Below are positions 1 to 9,562 of a stretch of 64,000 bases of DNA, piece after piece (the stretch's first letter is position 1; the number at the start of each line of letters is the position of its first letter). The stretch spans positions 78,978 to 142,977 of the forward strand of contig JAFLKN010000041.1 of NCBI GenBank assembly GCA_019163175.1, in the 5' to 3' direction. The translations under genes were made by a program, and so were the position numbers. The DNA comes from Prolixibacteraceae bacterium (GTDB taxonomy: Bacteria; Bacteroidota; Bacteroidia; Bacteroidales; Prolixibacteraceae). The notes under the pieces are model-generated. The model did no database searches and was not told the origin of the DNA. It saw only the letters and a list, made by a program, of their open reading frames with translations.

Positions 1-1798
1 CGGATCCCTCAATCCTGAAAGAAAGTTGTTTTGAATTCGGATTTGTAGCTTTAATCAGGTAAGCGCGTTGGTATTTGTCGTAACCTTTACTGATGAATTC
101 AGGTGAATTTAAAACTAAAGCTGCCGGATAATTCCACGATTTGGCCAATGGTAATAAGGATTCGATCGGTTTGGTAGTCATCCCAATTAGCGAAGAAGCC
201 TGATAACTGTTATTTGGGCCTTTTTCAACAATCTGAATTGATCCGTTGGATTCGGTTAGGGAGGAATGGCTGGGTTTATCTGATACTACCACATTCCGCC
301 CGTCACTGGGAGTTTGTTGAACAGGCCAGTGGTTCCAACATGGAAAGGTTGAATAATCGGGCATGAAACCAAACCAGAATGGGCGAGTGATTCGCTTCGG
401 GTCGTAAATCGAAAATGGTTTGTATTGCGATTTGAAATTTACCAATTGAATAGGCTGATATTCGGGTTGATCGAATTTTTTTGGAATTCCTTTCTCCCAG
501 GAATAGCTTGCTTTATGGCCTTCCAAGTCGCAAAAAATTATTGCTTCAAGATTGACATTATCCTGAGGCCTGGTTCCGGGTTGATTGAAGAAAATGGTTT
601 CCTGAAACTGGTAGGTTCCAAAATCCCTGCTGTAGTTTTTCGACCATAAAACCTGCTTCCGAACGGCAACGCCATCCGGGTAAATGGTCCAGTACTCATC
701 GCACCAGTCGCCCCAGCCCGATTCATTTTCATTCAAAATTTCATGTTTAATCGATGCAAGCGCATATCGCCAGTGAATCACACAGCGTGCCGGAGTGTTT
801 TCAATAATCCGCACGTGCGAATAGTGCGCTTGTTTGTCACCCATCGCTTCGAAGCATTCACCAGGTCCCCAGCTTTCCAAACTTTGATCGGTCATCCAGA
901 TTCCGTTTTCTGAAACCACCGCCGGAATATAACCAGTTCCCCGCCAAAAAACGTAGCGTACCGGACTGTCTGGAAAACGCACCACGATATCAGGATAATC
1001 ACTGCCTTCCCAGAGTTTGTCCCAGCCGGGTGCATATTTTAACTTGCAGTAGTAAGCTCCAAATGTTCCTGTTTTTCCATCTCCGGAAGGCATTTTGCGA
1101 TAAGTGAGCGGCTGCTGATCTTTAATTTTAACCGATTCAAATTTTGAACGTATCGTGTTTTCTTCCAAAACTCCGTTGTATATGTATAGTTCGTCGATGA
1201 GGCCGTCAAAGCGATTTTGGACCTGAATCGCCTGACTGGTCTTTCGTTCAGTGTTAATGGCTTGTTGTTTGGTTTGTGTCTTCCCGATGCTTATTTTACA
1301 ATCCGGACATAAATTTAGGTTTCCATTGAAGGTGATTTCGCCAACTTTTATTCCATTCAAAAACAATTGAATACCTTTTTCAGGAGCAATAATCATAACT
1401 GTATGAGACCATTTCAGTAAGTCTACTGCAATTGTGGATATACATCTTTTCCATTCTCCATTCACTGAAACTGCTCCAACCAAGTGGCCGAAATTGTCGA
1501 TTCCAAAAAAATATCCTGAAGAAAAATCTTTCTCACGATCGACAATCGCTGCGGTATTCAGTGCAAATTCCTGAGGAGCAATCCAAGCCTCAACAGTAAA
1601 TCCTTGTTCTGATTCGTGAAAGAGATTGGAAGTCAGCTCGTTTTCAGTGAAATATCCGTCGAATACTTTTGCCTTACCGATTACTCCTGAAATGGTATCA
1701 TTATCAAAAGATTCGTGAAAAAGGACTTTTTGAGCAGAAAGTCTCAAGCATATGCTAAGCGAGATCAGAAAGAATAGAGAGAAGACATTTCTTTTCAT
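1..1798 (-). CDS. Secreted LamG/concanavalin-like domain protein, partial (C-terminus outside window)
   Basis: An open frame runs from an ATG at 1796-1798 (minus strand) to the window edge without a stop, giving about 599 residues. The start MKRNVFSLFFLISLSICL is a signal peptide. Residues about 25-190 resemble a LamG/concanavalin A-like jelly roll (phrases FTVEAWIAPQEF, IQLFLNGIKVG and FDGLIDELYIYNGVL). The rest is a large beta-rich region full of Trp and Tyr that I do not recognise. Such proteins in Bacteroidota usually bind or cleave glycans outside the cytoplasm; here that is inference from the domain and the glycosidase neighbours. A TATATTTG box lies 55 bp upstream of the start. The gene is cut by the window edge, so total length and catalytic class are unknown. 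Confidence 0.8.
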   Translation of the reverse strand, partial: MKRNVFSLFFLISLSICLRLSAQKVLFHESFDNDTISGVIGKAKVFDGYFTENELTSNLFHESEQGFTVEAWIAPQEFALNTAAIVDREKDFSSGYFFGIDNFGHLVGAVSVNGEWKRCISTIAVDLLKWSHTVMIIAPEKGIQLFLNGIKVGEITFNGNLNLCPDCKISIGKTQTKQQAINTERKTSQAIQVQNRFDGLIDELYIYNGVLEENTIRSKFESVKIKDQQPLTYRKMPSGDGKTGTFGAYYCKLKYAPGWDKLWEGSDYPDIVVRFPDSPVRYVFWRGTGYIPAVVSENGIWMTDQSLESWGPGECFEAMGDKQAHYSHVRIIENTPARCVIHWRYALASIKHEILNENESGWGDWCDEYWTIYPDGVAVRKQVLWSKNYSRDFGTYQFQETIFFNQPGTRPQDNVNLEAIIFCDLEGHKASYSWEKGIPKKFDQPEYQPIQLVNFKSQYKPFSIYDPKRITRPFWFGFMPDYSTFPCWNHWPVQQTPSDGRNVVVSDKPSHSSLTESNGSIQIVEKGPNNSYQASSLIGMTTKPIESLLPLAKSWNYPAALVLNSPEFISKGYDKYQRAYLIKATNPNSKQLSFRIEGS

Positions 1799-1852
1799 GA
1801 ATTTAGGTTTTTCAGTCTAGTAATTTGAGATTTAGGTAGGTTTTTCAAAAAC

Positions 1853-1860
1853 CAAATATA
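1853..1860 (-). promoter_or_regulatory. -7 box (TATATTTG) before LamG gene
   Basis: On the minus strand the sequence is TATATTTG, a perfect match to the Bacteroidota -7 consensus TAnnTTTG, 55 nt before the ATG. No convincing -33 TTTG is seen at the usual spacing of about 19 nt. Confidence 0.4.
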
Positions 1861-1924
1861 GTGATTTTCATACCAACGGGAACAGATTCCCACGATATCA
1901 CATAGCAGGTTGCTGTTTCACGAA

Positions 1925-1971
1925 ACAAAAAAAAGAGGATATTACCGCAGCGAACCGGGCAATATCCTCTT
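1925..1971 (-). terminator. Rho-independent terminator after GH94 gene
   Basis: An 11-bp perfect stem (AAGAGGATATT at 1933-1943, AATATCCTCTT at 1961-1971) with additional CCGG/CCG pairing in the loop. It is followed on the minus strand by a run of seven U, directly after the stop of the phosphorylase gene. Confidence 0.8.
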
Positions 1972-1987
1972 CCGAAATTCTATTAAT

Positions 1988-4426
1988 TTATCCCAATTCT
2001 ACAACAATAATGTGTTTAGATCCGTCGGCGAAGATTGGTAATACATTCGACTGCTGCTGTATTCCATCAACAGTTACCAAATTAACACCTTTGCTGACAT
2101 GGTTCGGATTAATCACCTTGATTTGATAAGTTGCCCCCCTGAATTTGCGGGTAATTTCAAACCCATCCCATTTGGCCGGAATACACGGATCAACTTTCAG
2201 CCCATCGTAGTCAGGTTGAATACCCAGGATGTACTGGCTGATAGCATAAAAATTCCAGGAAGCGGTACCGGTTAACCATGAATTTTTGGCCTCACCCGGC
2301 TTATATGAATCTTTCCCGGCTACCATCTGAGCATAAACGTAAGGTTCAGTTTTGTGTAATTCACTAATGTTCTCCAAGTAAGAAGGGCAAATCTTCCGGT
2401 AATATTCCCAGGCCTGATCGCCACGACCAAGAACAGTTTCCCCAATCATGATCCACGGATTGTTGTGGCAGAAGATACCCGCATTTTCTTTATATCCAGC
2501 CGGGTAGCTCGATATTTCGCCGTACTCGATGTAATATTTGGTAAAAGCAGGATTATTTAAAACAATTCCGAATTCAGTGTCCATGCGTTCTTTCACCGAA
2601 TCAAGCGCTTTCTCGCACAAACCTTCTTCGATTCCGATTCCGGCCATGGTGCACCATCCGTTCGATTCAATAAATATTTTGCCTTCCTCACATTCGTTGC
2701 TCCCTATTTTACGTCCGTAGTAATCGTATGCACGCAGAAACCAATCGCCATCCCAACCGTGTTGTTTGATTGCCTCAATCATTTGGTCAACATCTTTTTG
2801 AGCGCGGGCAGCTTCTCCTGTTTTTTTCAACTTGTTACAAAGTTCAACATAGTCGCGTCCGTAAACAACAAACAAACCGGCAATCATCAGTGATTCAGCT
2901 TTTGATCCTTCGGTTTTATTTTCAGTTGTTTGGAAGGACTCGTTTGGATCGTTCGAGAAGCAATTCAGATTCAGACAATCGTTCCAATCTGCGCGGCCAA
3001 TCAAAGGCAGACCGTGAGGACCAAGATTGTTTACCACATGATCGAACGAAACGGTGAGATGATCAAACAACGTTCGGGCCACGCTCATGTCGTTGTCGAA
3101 TGGAACCATTTCATCCAGGATTGAGAAATCGCCTGATTCTTTGATGTAGCTTATTGTTCCGAGAATCAGCCACATTGGATCGTCGTTAAATCCGCCGCCA
3201 ATATCGTTATTCCCGCGCTTTGTAAGTGGTTGGTATTGGTGGTAGCAGCCCCCATCCTGAAATTGGGTAGATGCAATATCGATAATTCGTTCGCGGGCAC
3301 GCTCCGGAATTTGATGAACAAAGCCAATCAAATCCTGGTTCGAATCGCGGAAACCCATTCCACGGCCAATGCCGCTTTCGAAAAACGAAGCCGAACGCGA
3401 GAAGCAGAAGGTAATCATGCACTGGTATTGGTTCCAGATGTTGACCATTCGGTCGAGCTTTTCTTCACCCGATTTTAGCTGATAAACGCTTAGTAAATTG
3501 TCCCAATATTTCCGCAAATCAGCAAATGCAGCATCCACCTTTTCTGCCGTATCAAATTTTTCAATGGTAGCTTTAGCTTTGGTTTTGTTGATTACCCCTT
3601 TTGATTCCCATTTTTCATCTTCTGCATTTTCAACATAGCCCAGAACGAAAACAAAATCTTTCGATTCGCCGGGCTGAAGTTCAACCTCAATGCAATGCGA
3701 TGCAATAGGAGACCAACCATGAGCAACGGTATTTGTTGGATTTCCGTCAGCAACAACCTGCGGTTCCTCAAATCCGTTGTAAAGTCCGAAGAACGTTTCG
3801 CGGTCTGTGTCGAATCCTTTTATTGGAGCGTTTACTGAATAAAAAGCGTAATGGTCGCGGCGTTCCTTGTATTCTGTTTTGTGGTAAAGAACCGACCCTT
3901 CAACTTCCACTTCACCGGTCGAAAAGTTTCGCTGGAAATTTTCCATATCGGCAGCAGCATTCCACAAACACCATTCAGTAAACGAGAAAAGTTTAAGCTT
4001 CTTTACTACTTCAGAATTGTTGGTTAGCGTAAGTTTTTGCACTTCTGCCCACGTTTTCAGCGGAACAAAGAACAAAACTTTTGCACTTACTCCATTTTTC
4101 ACACCTTCAATCGAAGTGTAATTCATTCCATGCCGACATTCGTATTTATCGAGCGGCGTTTTGCATGGTTTCCATCCCGGCGACCATACCGTTTCTTCAT
4201 CTTTGATATAAAAATAGCGGCCACCACTGTCCATAGGCACGTTGTTGTAACGGTAGCGGGTAAGTCGGCGGAATTTGGCATCTTTATAAAATGTGTAACC
4301 ACCAGCAGTATTCGAAATAAGGGAGAAAAAATCCTCGTTTCCCAAATAGTTAATCCAGGGCCATGGGGTCTGAGGATTTGTAATCACATACTCTCTTTGT
4401 GAATCGTCAAAAAAACCGAATTTCAT
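1988..4426 (-). CDS. Cellobiose phosphorylase (glycoside hydrolase family 94)
   Basis: Cytoplasmic GH94 enzyme, expected to split cellobiose with phosphate into glucose-1-phosphate and glucose. The 812-residue protein is close to the usual length of about 810. The N-terminus ([16 protein letters not shown], then [10 protein letters not shown] and [12 protein letters not shown]) is the classic cellobiose phosphorylase beginning. The catalytic Asp is in the WNDC motif (D483), and the phosphate-site region contains the usual His/Gly-rich stretches near the C-terminus (FCHNNPW). I chose the ATG at 4424-4426 rather than one 14 codons upstream, because the family always begins MxxGxFDD. There is no signal peptide. 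It probably takes up cellobiose released outside and imported, saving ATP. A related GH94 specificity (laminaribiose or chitobiose) is less likely given the near-identical cellobiose-type motifs. Confidence 0.93.
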   Translation of the reverse strand: MKFGFFDDSQREYVITNPQTPWPWINYLGNEDFFSLISNTAGGYTFYKDAKFRRLTRYRYNNVPMDSGGRYFYIKDEETVWSPGWKPCKTPLDKYECRHGMNYTSIEGVKNGVSAKVLFFVPLKTWAEVQKLTLTNNSEVVKKLKLFSFTEWCLWNAAADMENFQRNFSTGEVEVEGSVLYHKTEYKERRDHYAFYSVNAPIKGFDTDRETFFGLYNGFEEPQVVADGNPTNTVAHGWSPIASHCIEVELQPGESKDFVFVLGYVENAEDEKWESKGVINKTKAKATIEKFDTAEKVDAAFADLRKYWDNLLSVYQLKSGEEKLDRMVNIWNQYQCMITFCFSRSASFFESGIGRGMGFRDSNQDLIGFVHQIPERARERIIDIASTQFQDGGCYHQYQPLTKRGNNDIGGGFNDDPMWLILGTISYIKESGDFSILDEMVPFDNDMSVARTLFDHLTVSFDHVVNNLGPHGLPLIGRADWNDCLNLNCFSNDPNESFQTTENKTEGSKAESLMIAGLFVVYGRDYVELCNKLKKTGEAARAQKDVDQMIEAIKQHGWDGDWFLRAYDYYGRKIGSNECEEGKIFIESNGWCTMAGIGIEEGLCEKALDSVKERMDTEFGIVLNNPAFTKYYIEYGEISSYPAGYKENAGIFCHNNPWIMIGETVLGRGDQAWEYYRKICPSYLENISELHKTEPYVYAQMVAGKDSYKPGEAKNSWLTGTASWNFYAISQYILGIQPDYDGLKVDPCIPAKWDGFEITRKFRGATYQIKVINPNHVSKGVNLVTVDGIQQQSNVLPIFADGSKHIIVVELG

Positions 4427-4527
4427 ATTGTAGTTTTTTAAATTTTCTTCTTGTTGTAAAAATAACAAAAAGTAAGCAGTTGAAAAAATAATAACTACTC
4501 ATTCTCATAAAATAGTGATATAAAATA

Positions 4528-4558
4528 AAACGGGGAAATTTTTGAAGTTCCCCCGTTT
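4528..4558 (-). terminator. Terminator hairpin after serine hydrolase gene
   Basis: AAACGGGG (4528-4535) pairs with CCCCGTTT (4551-4558). It lies downstream of the stop at 4581 on the minus strand and is followed by TATTTTATAT. Probable Rho-independent terminator with a weak U tract. Confidence 0.6.
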
Positions 4559-4580
4559 ATACTTATGCAATCATTAGTTC

Positions 4581-5879
4581 TTAATCGTCAATGGTTTGAC
4601 CAACCAATTGCCGAAATTTCCAGCCCGTTTCGTCATTTACAGGTCCTTGTGTTTGTTTCATCAGAATGCCAATCACTTTTTCTTTTGGATCGGCAAAATA
4701 CTGCGTATTGAAATAGCCACCCCAATCGAATGTTCCTTCGCTGCTTAAACCGCCTTTTTCTTCTCCTTTACGGGTGAGAACCGAAAATGCCAGCCCATAA
4801 ACTTTGTCCGGATTTTCGCCCCAGATGTTGCCAATTTGGTTGCCCATAATCGCTTCAATAGTAGTTCTGCTAAGCAGTCGGATCCCATTCAGTTCGCCTC
4901 CATTCAAGTACATTTGGAGGAAGGTTGCATAATCTTTAGCCGTACTCGAAAGCCCAGCTCCTCCGGCAAAATATGTTTTGGCACCTTTAATCGGGTAATC
5001 AGTATCGTAGAAAGTTGTGGGGTATTTTTCCCAGTTTCCATTTACTTTTTGCTGCACAGCAACCAGTCGTCCTGCCTTTTCTTCAGGCAAATAAAAACGG
5101 GTGTCGTTCATGCCCAGCGGATCGAAAATATGAGTCTTCAGAAACTGATCGAAAGGCATACCAGAAACAATTTCGATGAAATAGCCCAATACGTCAAGAC
5201 CTTCACTGTAGGTAAATTTCTCGCCCGGATTGTGATGTAGTGGCAACTTGGCAAGCTTTTTAATGTTTTCTCCAATCGTAAGGTTTGCTGTGGTAAAAGC
5301 ATCAGTAATACCAGCTTTGTGATAAATCATTTTCATACGTTCGTCGGAATCAATTACACCATAGCCAATGCCTGAAGTGTGTGTGATCAGGTGACGAATA
5401 GTAATCTCTGACTTGGCGGGTTCGGTGGCGTAGGTAGTGTCGCTGTAGGTGAAAGATTTAAGTACTCTGGGATTTTTAAACTCCGGAATGTATTTCGAAA
5501 TCGGATCGTCAAGCTGAAATTTACCTTCTTCCCAAAGCATCATCACAGCAGTTGCAGTAATGGCTTTTGTTTGACTTGCGATGCGGAAAATATCATCGCG
5601 TTTTAGTACTCTTCCTTCCTGATTGTTTGCCATTCCGTAGGCTTTCCAATGTACGATTTTACCATTCCGGGTAACCAGTGATACAATTCCGGGAAGGTCG
5701 CCCTTTTTTACTGCATCGGCGCACATTTGGTCGATTCGGGCAATGCGTTCGCTCGAAATCCCAACACTTTCAGGAGCAGCTTCGGCCAATGCCGGCGATT
5801 TTCTTATTGATTTTGTTTGGGCTATTCCAATACTGAAGCACAAAATGAAAAATACAAAAAGAAGATTAAGCTTTTTCAT
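4581..5879 (-). CDS. Secreted serine hydrolase, beta-lactamase class C / esterase (S12) fold
   Basis: A 432-residue protein with signal peptide MKKLNLLFVFFILCFSIGIAQ. The penicillin-binding-type active site is visible: S102-x-x-K105 in ASQTK, and a second motif Y224-S-E in place of the usual YxN. Phrases such as ITIRHLITHTSGIGYG and WGGYFNTQYFADP are typical of the EstB/AmpC-like Beta-lactamase Pfam family, which includes esterases, D-aminopeptidases and transacylases. The family cannot be resolved to a substrate from sequence. It is 63 bp downstream of a glycoside hydrolase gene on the same strand, so an esterase acting on acylated sugars is possible; that is inference. A clinically relevant beta-lactamase is unlikely, as the YSE motif and context fit esterase-type members. 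Confidence 0.85.
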   Translation of the reverse strand: MKKLNLLFVFFILCFSIGIAQTKSIRKSPALAEAAPESVGISSERIARIDQMCADAVKKGDLPGIVSLVTRNGKIVHWKAYGMANNQEGRVLKRDDIFRIASQTKAITATAVMMLWEEGKFQLDDPISKYIPEFKNPRVLKSFTYSDTTYATEPAKSEITIRHLITHTSGIGYGVIDSDERMKMIYHKAGITDAFTTANLTIGENIKKLAKLPLHHNPGEKFTYSEGLDVLGYFIEIVSGMPFDQFLKTHIFDPLGMNDTRFYLPEEKAGRLVAVQQKVNGNWEKYPTTFYDTDYPIKGAKTYFAGGAGLSSTAKDYATFLQMYLNGGELNGIRLLSRTTIEAIMGNQIGNIWGENPDKVYGLAFSVLTRKGEEKGGLSSEGTFDWGGYFNTQYFADPKEKVIGILMKQTQGPVNDETGWKFRQLVGQTIDD

Positions 5880-5942
5880 AGTAAGAGGTTTAATGTGTTA
5901 ATTTTTATAGGATTAAATGTATTAATTGCTTGCTAAGTCTGA

Positions 5943-7394
5943 TTAATAATCACTTTCAAGCACTAGCACCCAGTCGCAGCCTCTGCCTGATTTTAGCCAG
6001 GCCAGTTCTTTGGACATGCCTGGAACTTCAAAACTTTTTTCTCCCAAATTTTCGAATTCCCCAATAGGAGTTGTTAGCCCGGTGCGTGGATCAAACCATG
6101 AAGCTTTTACTTTTCCCCCGGAAATGATACCCATTTTTATTGTGATTTTGTTACCAGTCGGAATATAGACAAAAGCATGTGATTTTCCACGGATAGCAAT
6201 CGAATAGCTTCCACATTCGCCTTGTCCTGCTGCGATTAGTGACTGATCGGGAACCAAATTTGTCATTGGTTGCGATTCCATCAGCTTTTTCAGAAAACCA
6301 ACCTGTGAAGCTCCGGGAAGTTCCATTCCTTCCTGCCAGTTCATAAATGTTTTTGATGAGAGTTTTTTACGTGATTGATCGGTAAATTGCCAGATAGGTT
6401 GCGCACCGTATGTAAACCCGGCAGCGCCTGAAAACACACTCCAGTAGGCAGCCAAACGCACATCGGTTGAAGTGAAAACGCCATTATCGTCTAAAGCATA
6501 GTTAATTCCATGTCCTTCATAGCAAGGTTCAGAATTAAGTGTTGGCTTTGGATTTGGTAAATTCCAGTCGGCAATAGCAGCTTTATACGAGATGGTATTA
6601 TTTATTTCGGCATGATATGAACCCCAGGTGTGAAAATCTATCCATGGGTCGGTGTGAAACCAATTTGAAGATGAAAGGAAAGAATGGTGAGTCATTAGAG
6701 TTGTTGAGTAATCAGCCTTTCCATCCATTTTTCGGTTGTTGTTTGTTCCATCGGCAATTCCTTCGGCCGTGGCCCGCCACAAAGCCAAACCATTTGATTT
6801 TTCATCGGGGTGACGATCGCCCCCTAAAATCCAGATAATATTAGGACTGTATTTATAGCGGTTTCCCAAAAACCAACCATAAGCGTAAGCCTGTTCTTTG
6901 GTATTGAAAATTGCTTGGTCGGTTCGAGGAGTAACCCACTCTCCCCAACTTGGAACCAAAGCAAGATAAAGTCCTTTACTTTCAGCCAGTTTAACAGCAA
7001 AGTCAACGTGATCCCAAAAATCATACTCTGCGGTGTTTTCAATATTATTTCCGGGAGTAACCAACGGTTTTTCAGGATTGTCCTGGCTAAAAATGCTGTC
7101 GCCATAAAAATTGGTGGCTTTATCCATGTGGATAAACTCGCTGATAATAACCGTTTGAATCACATTGAAACCTTTGGCCCTGCGATTCTCCAGATAAGTT
7201 TCAGTTTCCGCTCGGTTCAGGCGGTGCAACATTTCCCAGCCTGTATCGGCCAGCCAGAAGAATGGTGCTCCGTCCTCATGGGTTAGGTAGTGAGGGTTTT
7301 CTTTTGAAACCTGAATTGGCCCAGGAGTTTTCCAGGACTGGGCCAGTGAATGAATTGCAAATAAACTTGTTACTATGATTAAAGCGATTTTCAT
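5943..7394 (-). CDS. Secreted DUF4038-family glycoside hydrolase (GH140 apiosidase-like)
   Basis: A 483-residue protein with signal peptide (MKIALIIVTSLFAIHSLAQS). The N-terminal part begins with GPIQVSKENPHYLTHEDG and FFWLADTGWEML, the hallmark opening of DUF4038, a TIM-barrel glycosidase family that contains the GH140 endo-apiosidase. The WILGGDRHPD stretch near residue 185 and the C-terminal region ending in an ASWFDPRTG beta-domain (the putative collagen-binding domain usually paired with DUF4038) support this. Substrate cannot be fixed; pectic or other plant side chains are the known range. It is 11 bp after the MFS gene and appears to be in the same minus-strand operon, followed by the secreted serine hydrolase. 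Confidence 0.85.
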   Translation of the reverse strand: MKIALIIVTSLFAIHSLAQSWKTPGPIQVSKENPHYLTHEDGAPFFWLADTGWEMLHRLNRAETETYLENRRAKGFNVIQTVIISEFIHMDKATNFYGDSIFSQDNPEKPLVTPGNNIENTAEYDFWDHVDFAVKLAESKGLYLALVPSWGEWVTPRTDQAIFNTKEQAYAYGWFLGNRYKYSPNIIWILGGDRHPDEKSNGLALWRATAEGIADGTNNNRKMDGKADYSTTLMTHHSFLSSSNWFHTDPWIDFHTWGSYHAEINNTISYKAAIADWNLPNPKPTLNSEPCYEGHGINYALDDNGVFTSTDVRLAAYWSVFSGAAGFTYGAQPIWQFTDQSRKKLSSKTFMNWQEGMELPGASQVGFLKKLMESQPMTNLVPDQSLIAAGQGECGSYSIAIRGKSHAFVYIPTGNKITIKMGIISGGKVKASWFDPRTGLTTPIGEFENLGEKSFEVPGMSKELAWLKSGRGCDWVLVLESDY

Positions 7395-7405
7395 AGGAAT
7401 ACTCG

Positions 7406-8602
7406 TTATTTTAGATTTTGTTTGACAGACGTTTGTTCAAATTGTCTGAAAGCGATTAGAAAATAGAGTATAACAAAAATAGTGATTATTGAAGTCGAAA
7501 AAAAAGCAGCTTCGGCACCAAATTTATACCAAATGAGTCCTGCTACTGAACTGGCTACCATTGCTGCCAAACTTTGAAAGCCAGCAAATGATCCGATGGC
7601 GGTTGCAGTATCTTTTTTATCGGTAATGTTGCTGATCCAGGCTTTGGCAATACCTTCAGTGGCAGCGGCGTAAAGTCCGTAAAGGAAGAATAAAATTAAG
7701 TACACCTTAAAGTCGGAGGTGACAGCCATTCCGAAATAAACAACGGCAAACAAACTTAGCCCAATTGTAAATACGGTTCTTAGACTGAACTTATCGGCAA
7801 TAATTCCCAAAGGGAATGACGAAAGTGCATATACAAGGTTGTAAAAAATGTACAGCCCAATCACATTGGTGTCGTTTAATCCCGATTGCTTGACTTTCAG
7901 TAAAAGCAACATGTCGGAACTGTTGAAAAGTGCAAATGCCAACAACCCAACTACCACTTTTCGGTACATGGGCGGACTTACTTTCCAGTATTTCAGGAAC
8001 GAAAAGAATGGTGTTGATACTTTTGCAGGTGCTTGATTTCGTTTTTTATCTTTAAGCAAAAAGGTCGTCAAAATAGCCGCCAGTCCGGGTAAAAAGGCAA
8101 TCAGAAATAAGGTTTTGTAGTCGTTTGGGCGAAAGTAAAGAAAAACCAGAGCAGCAGCTGGCCCCAAAACTGCACCGAAAGTGTCCATCGATCGGTGGAA
8201 TCCGAAAACTTTTCCTTTGGTTTGTGGCGTAGCTTCGTCTGATAGCATGGCATCACGCGCTCCGGTGCGTAATCCTTTCCCAAAACGGTCGACTGTGCGG
8301 GCAAAGAAAATCCAGACTGGCCAAACGAAAAAGGTCATCATGGGTTTTGAAATGGCGCTCAGCGAATAACCCAACTGAATAAATGGTGCACGTTTACCCG
8401 AATTGTCCGAAAGTTTTCCGAAGTAGCCTTTGCATAGTCCTGCAGTTGCCTCGGCAATTCCTTCAAGTATGCCTATTAGAACAACAGAAAATCCGATACT
8501 TTGCAGAAAAACGGGCATAACCGGGTAGAGCATTTCACTGGCCGTATCAGTAAATAAACTAATCAGCGATAAAATCCAGACCGTTCGGGTTATGGTTTTC
8601 AA
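7406..8602 (-). CDS. MFS transporter
   Basis: A 398-residue, 12-helix major facilitator. The loop motif GKLSDNSGKR after helix 2 matches the MFS A-motif, and the strand GKGLRTGARDAMLSDEA is typical of a conserved bacterial MFS subgroup of unknown substrate. The start is a TTG at 8600-8602: an in-frame TGA lies two codons upstream and the first internal ATG would remove helix 1. The gene sits 10 bp after the DUF190 gene and 11 bp before the DUF4038 hydrolase gene, so it is probably translated as part of the crcB-DUF190-MFS-hydrolase run. Substrate could be a sugar or a drug; nothing in the sequence decides it. Confidence 0.85.
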   Translation of the reverse strand: MKTITRTVWILSLISLFTDTASEMLYPVMPVFLQSIGFSVVLIGILEGIAEATAGLCKGYFGKLSDNSGKRAPFIQLGYSLSAISKPMMTFFVWPVWIFFARTVDRFGKGLRTGARDAMLSDEATPQTKGKVFGFHRSMDTFGAVLGPAAALVFLYFRPNDYKTLFLIAFLPGLAAILTTFLLKDKKRNQAPAKVSTPFFSFLKYWKVSPPMYRKVVVGLLAFALFNSSDMLLLLKVKQSGLNDTNVIGLYIFYNLVYALSSFPLGIIADKFSLRTVFTIGLSLFAVVYFGMAVTSDFKVYLILFFLYGLYAAATEGIAKAWISNITDKKDTATAIGSFAGFQSLAAMVASSVAGLIWYKFGAEAAFFSTSIITIFVILYFLIAFRQFEQTSVKQNLK

Positions 8603-8612
8603 TTTTCAGGAA

Positions 8613-8978
8613 TTAGAGATCAGATATCCTATGGGTTCCCGACCGGTAAAGCAAAATGTCGGCCTTGGCAAGTGTTACAAGGCTACCGTATTTAATTGCT
8701 TCAAGTTGTGGACGGATACCTTCATAAAACTCCCGGATTTTGCTTTCTTCGTCAATCATCTCGACTACTAGCGGAACTTTTTCGCTTACCTCCCAAAATT
8801 TATAGGAATGAATTACCGAACTGGCTCCAAATCCCATGATTCCTTTGGTTACAGTTGCACCTGCAATCCCTTTCTTTTTGGCCTGAAGAACCAGGTATTC
8901 ATACAGCGGTTGCTGGTTGAACTGATCGGTTGATCCAATGTAAATCCGCAAAATACAAGCTTCTGAGTTGTTTTCCAT
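8613..8978 (-). CDS. DUF190 family protein (CrcB-associated)
   Basis: A small soluble protein of 121 residues. The region from ACILRIYIGSTDQF through QPLYEYLVLQAKKKGIAGATV and VIHSYKFWEVSEKVPLVVEMIDEE is the DUF190 fold, a PII-like ferredoxin fold often encoded next to crcB. I chose the ATG at 8976-8978 (MENNSEACILRIY), which starts 1 nt after the crcB stop, rather than an ATG 11 codons further up inside crcB. The family role is not established; a regulatory or accessory role in fluoride export is inferred from the conserved pairing. Confidence 0.85.
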   Translation of the reverse strand: MENNSEACILRIYIGSTDQFNQQPLYEYLVLQAKKKGIAGATVTKGIMGFGASSVIHSYKFWEVSEKVPLVVEMIDEESKIREFYEGIRPQLEAIKYGSLVTLAKADILLYRSGTHRISDL

Positions 8979-8979
8979 C

Positions 8980-9357
8980 TTAGAAAAGTTTAGTGATGAA
9001 ACGTCCGGCATAAACTGCCATTAATCCCAGAAAAAAACTGAGCGAAGTGTAGAGGGCAAAACGAAACCATTCCTGCTGACGAAATAGCAAAAAAGCATCG
9101 TTTGAAAAGGTCGAGAAAGTGGTAAATCCACCGCAAATGCCTACTGCCAAAAAAAGTCGTACTTCAGGACTAAGAAAATTGCCTTTTTCTGAGAGTCCGA
9201 AAATAATTCCGATCAGCAGACTTCCGATAATATTTACAGTAAACGTACTCCATGGAAAAACGGTTGCATAATTTAACTGAAAATATCTCGAGACCAGGAA
9301 GCGCGCCACCGAGCCAATAAATCCGCCTGTTCCGACTAAGAGAATTGATTTTAGCAT
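8980..9357 (-). CDS. crcB: Fluoride ion channel CrcB/Fluc
   Basis: A 125-residue inner-membrane protein with four hydrophobic helices. It shows Fluc hallmarks: GGFIGSVARFLVSRY at the N-terminus, an Asn in helix 2 (TFTVNIIGSLLIG), and the GICGGFTTFSTFSND motif with the conserved Phe box and the central Thr/Ser track. Fluc works as a dual-topology dimer that lets fluoride leave the cell. The start at 9355-9357 (MLKSILLVG) is preferred to one 13 codons upstream, whose extension is non-hydrophobic. A TATATTTG box lies 37 nt before the start. I looked for a fluoride (crcB) riboswitch in the leader and did not see one. First gene of a run with DUF190, MFS and hydrolase genes. Confidence 0.93.
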   Translation of the reverse strand: MLKSILLVGTGGFIGSVARFLVSRYFQLNYATVFPWSTFTVNIIGSLLIGIIFGLSEKGNFLSPEVRLFLAVGICGGFTTFSTFSNDAFLLFRQQEWFRFALYTSLSFFLGLMAVYAGRFITKLF

Positions 9358-9393
9358 TAGAATTTGAATTATAGAGTGTGAAATTGCTATACA

Positions 9394-9401
9394 CAAATAT
9401 A
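9394..9401 (-). promoter_or_regulatory. -7 box (TATATTTG) before crcB
   Basis: Perfect TAnnTTTG match on the minus strand, giving a leader of about 30 nt before the crcB ATG. No clear -33 TTTG upstream. Confidence 0.4.
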
Positions 9402-9562
9402 GGAATATGCAGAACGACTTATCCTGAAATACTATTAATTTATGGAAGTAATTAAGAATGAGTCCAAATTAGTTGCACCGAAGGGGCAACAGGTTAAATT
9501 GTATATTTTTACATTGAATCGTTGAAAACCTGAACCTTTACCAAATCTGAAATTATCTGCTT

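Noticed and set aside
425..649. Short open frames on the plus strand at 0.4-0.7 kb
   Set aside because: They lie opposite a continuous minus-strand frame with a signal peptide and LamG domain, which is clearly the real gene.
9472..9490. GTTGC/GCAAC inverted repeat before the URO-D gene
   Set aside because: Only five pairs, no promoter relation; likely chance.
9358..9562. Fluoride riboswitch before crcB
   Set aside because: No match to the crcB motif in the leader; the leader is also too short if the -7 box at 9394-9401 is used.
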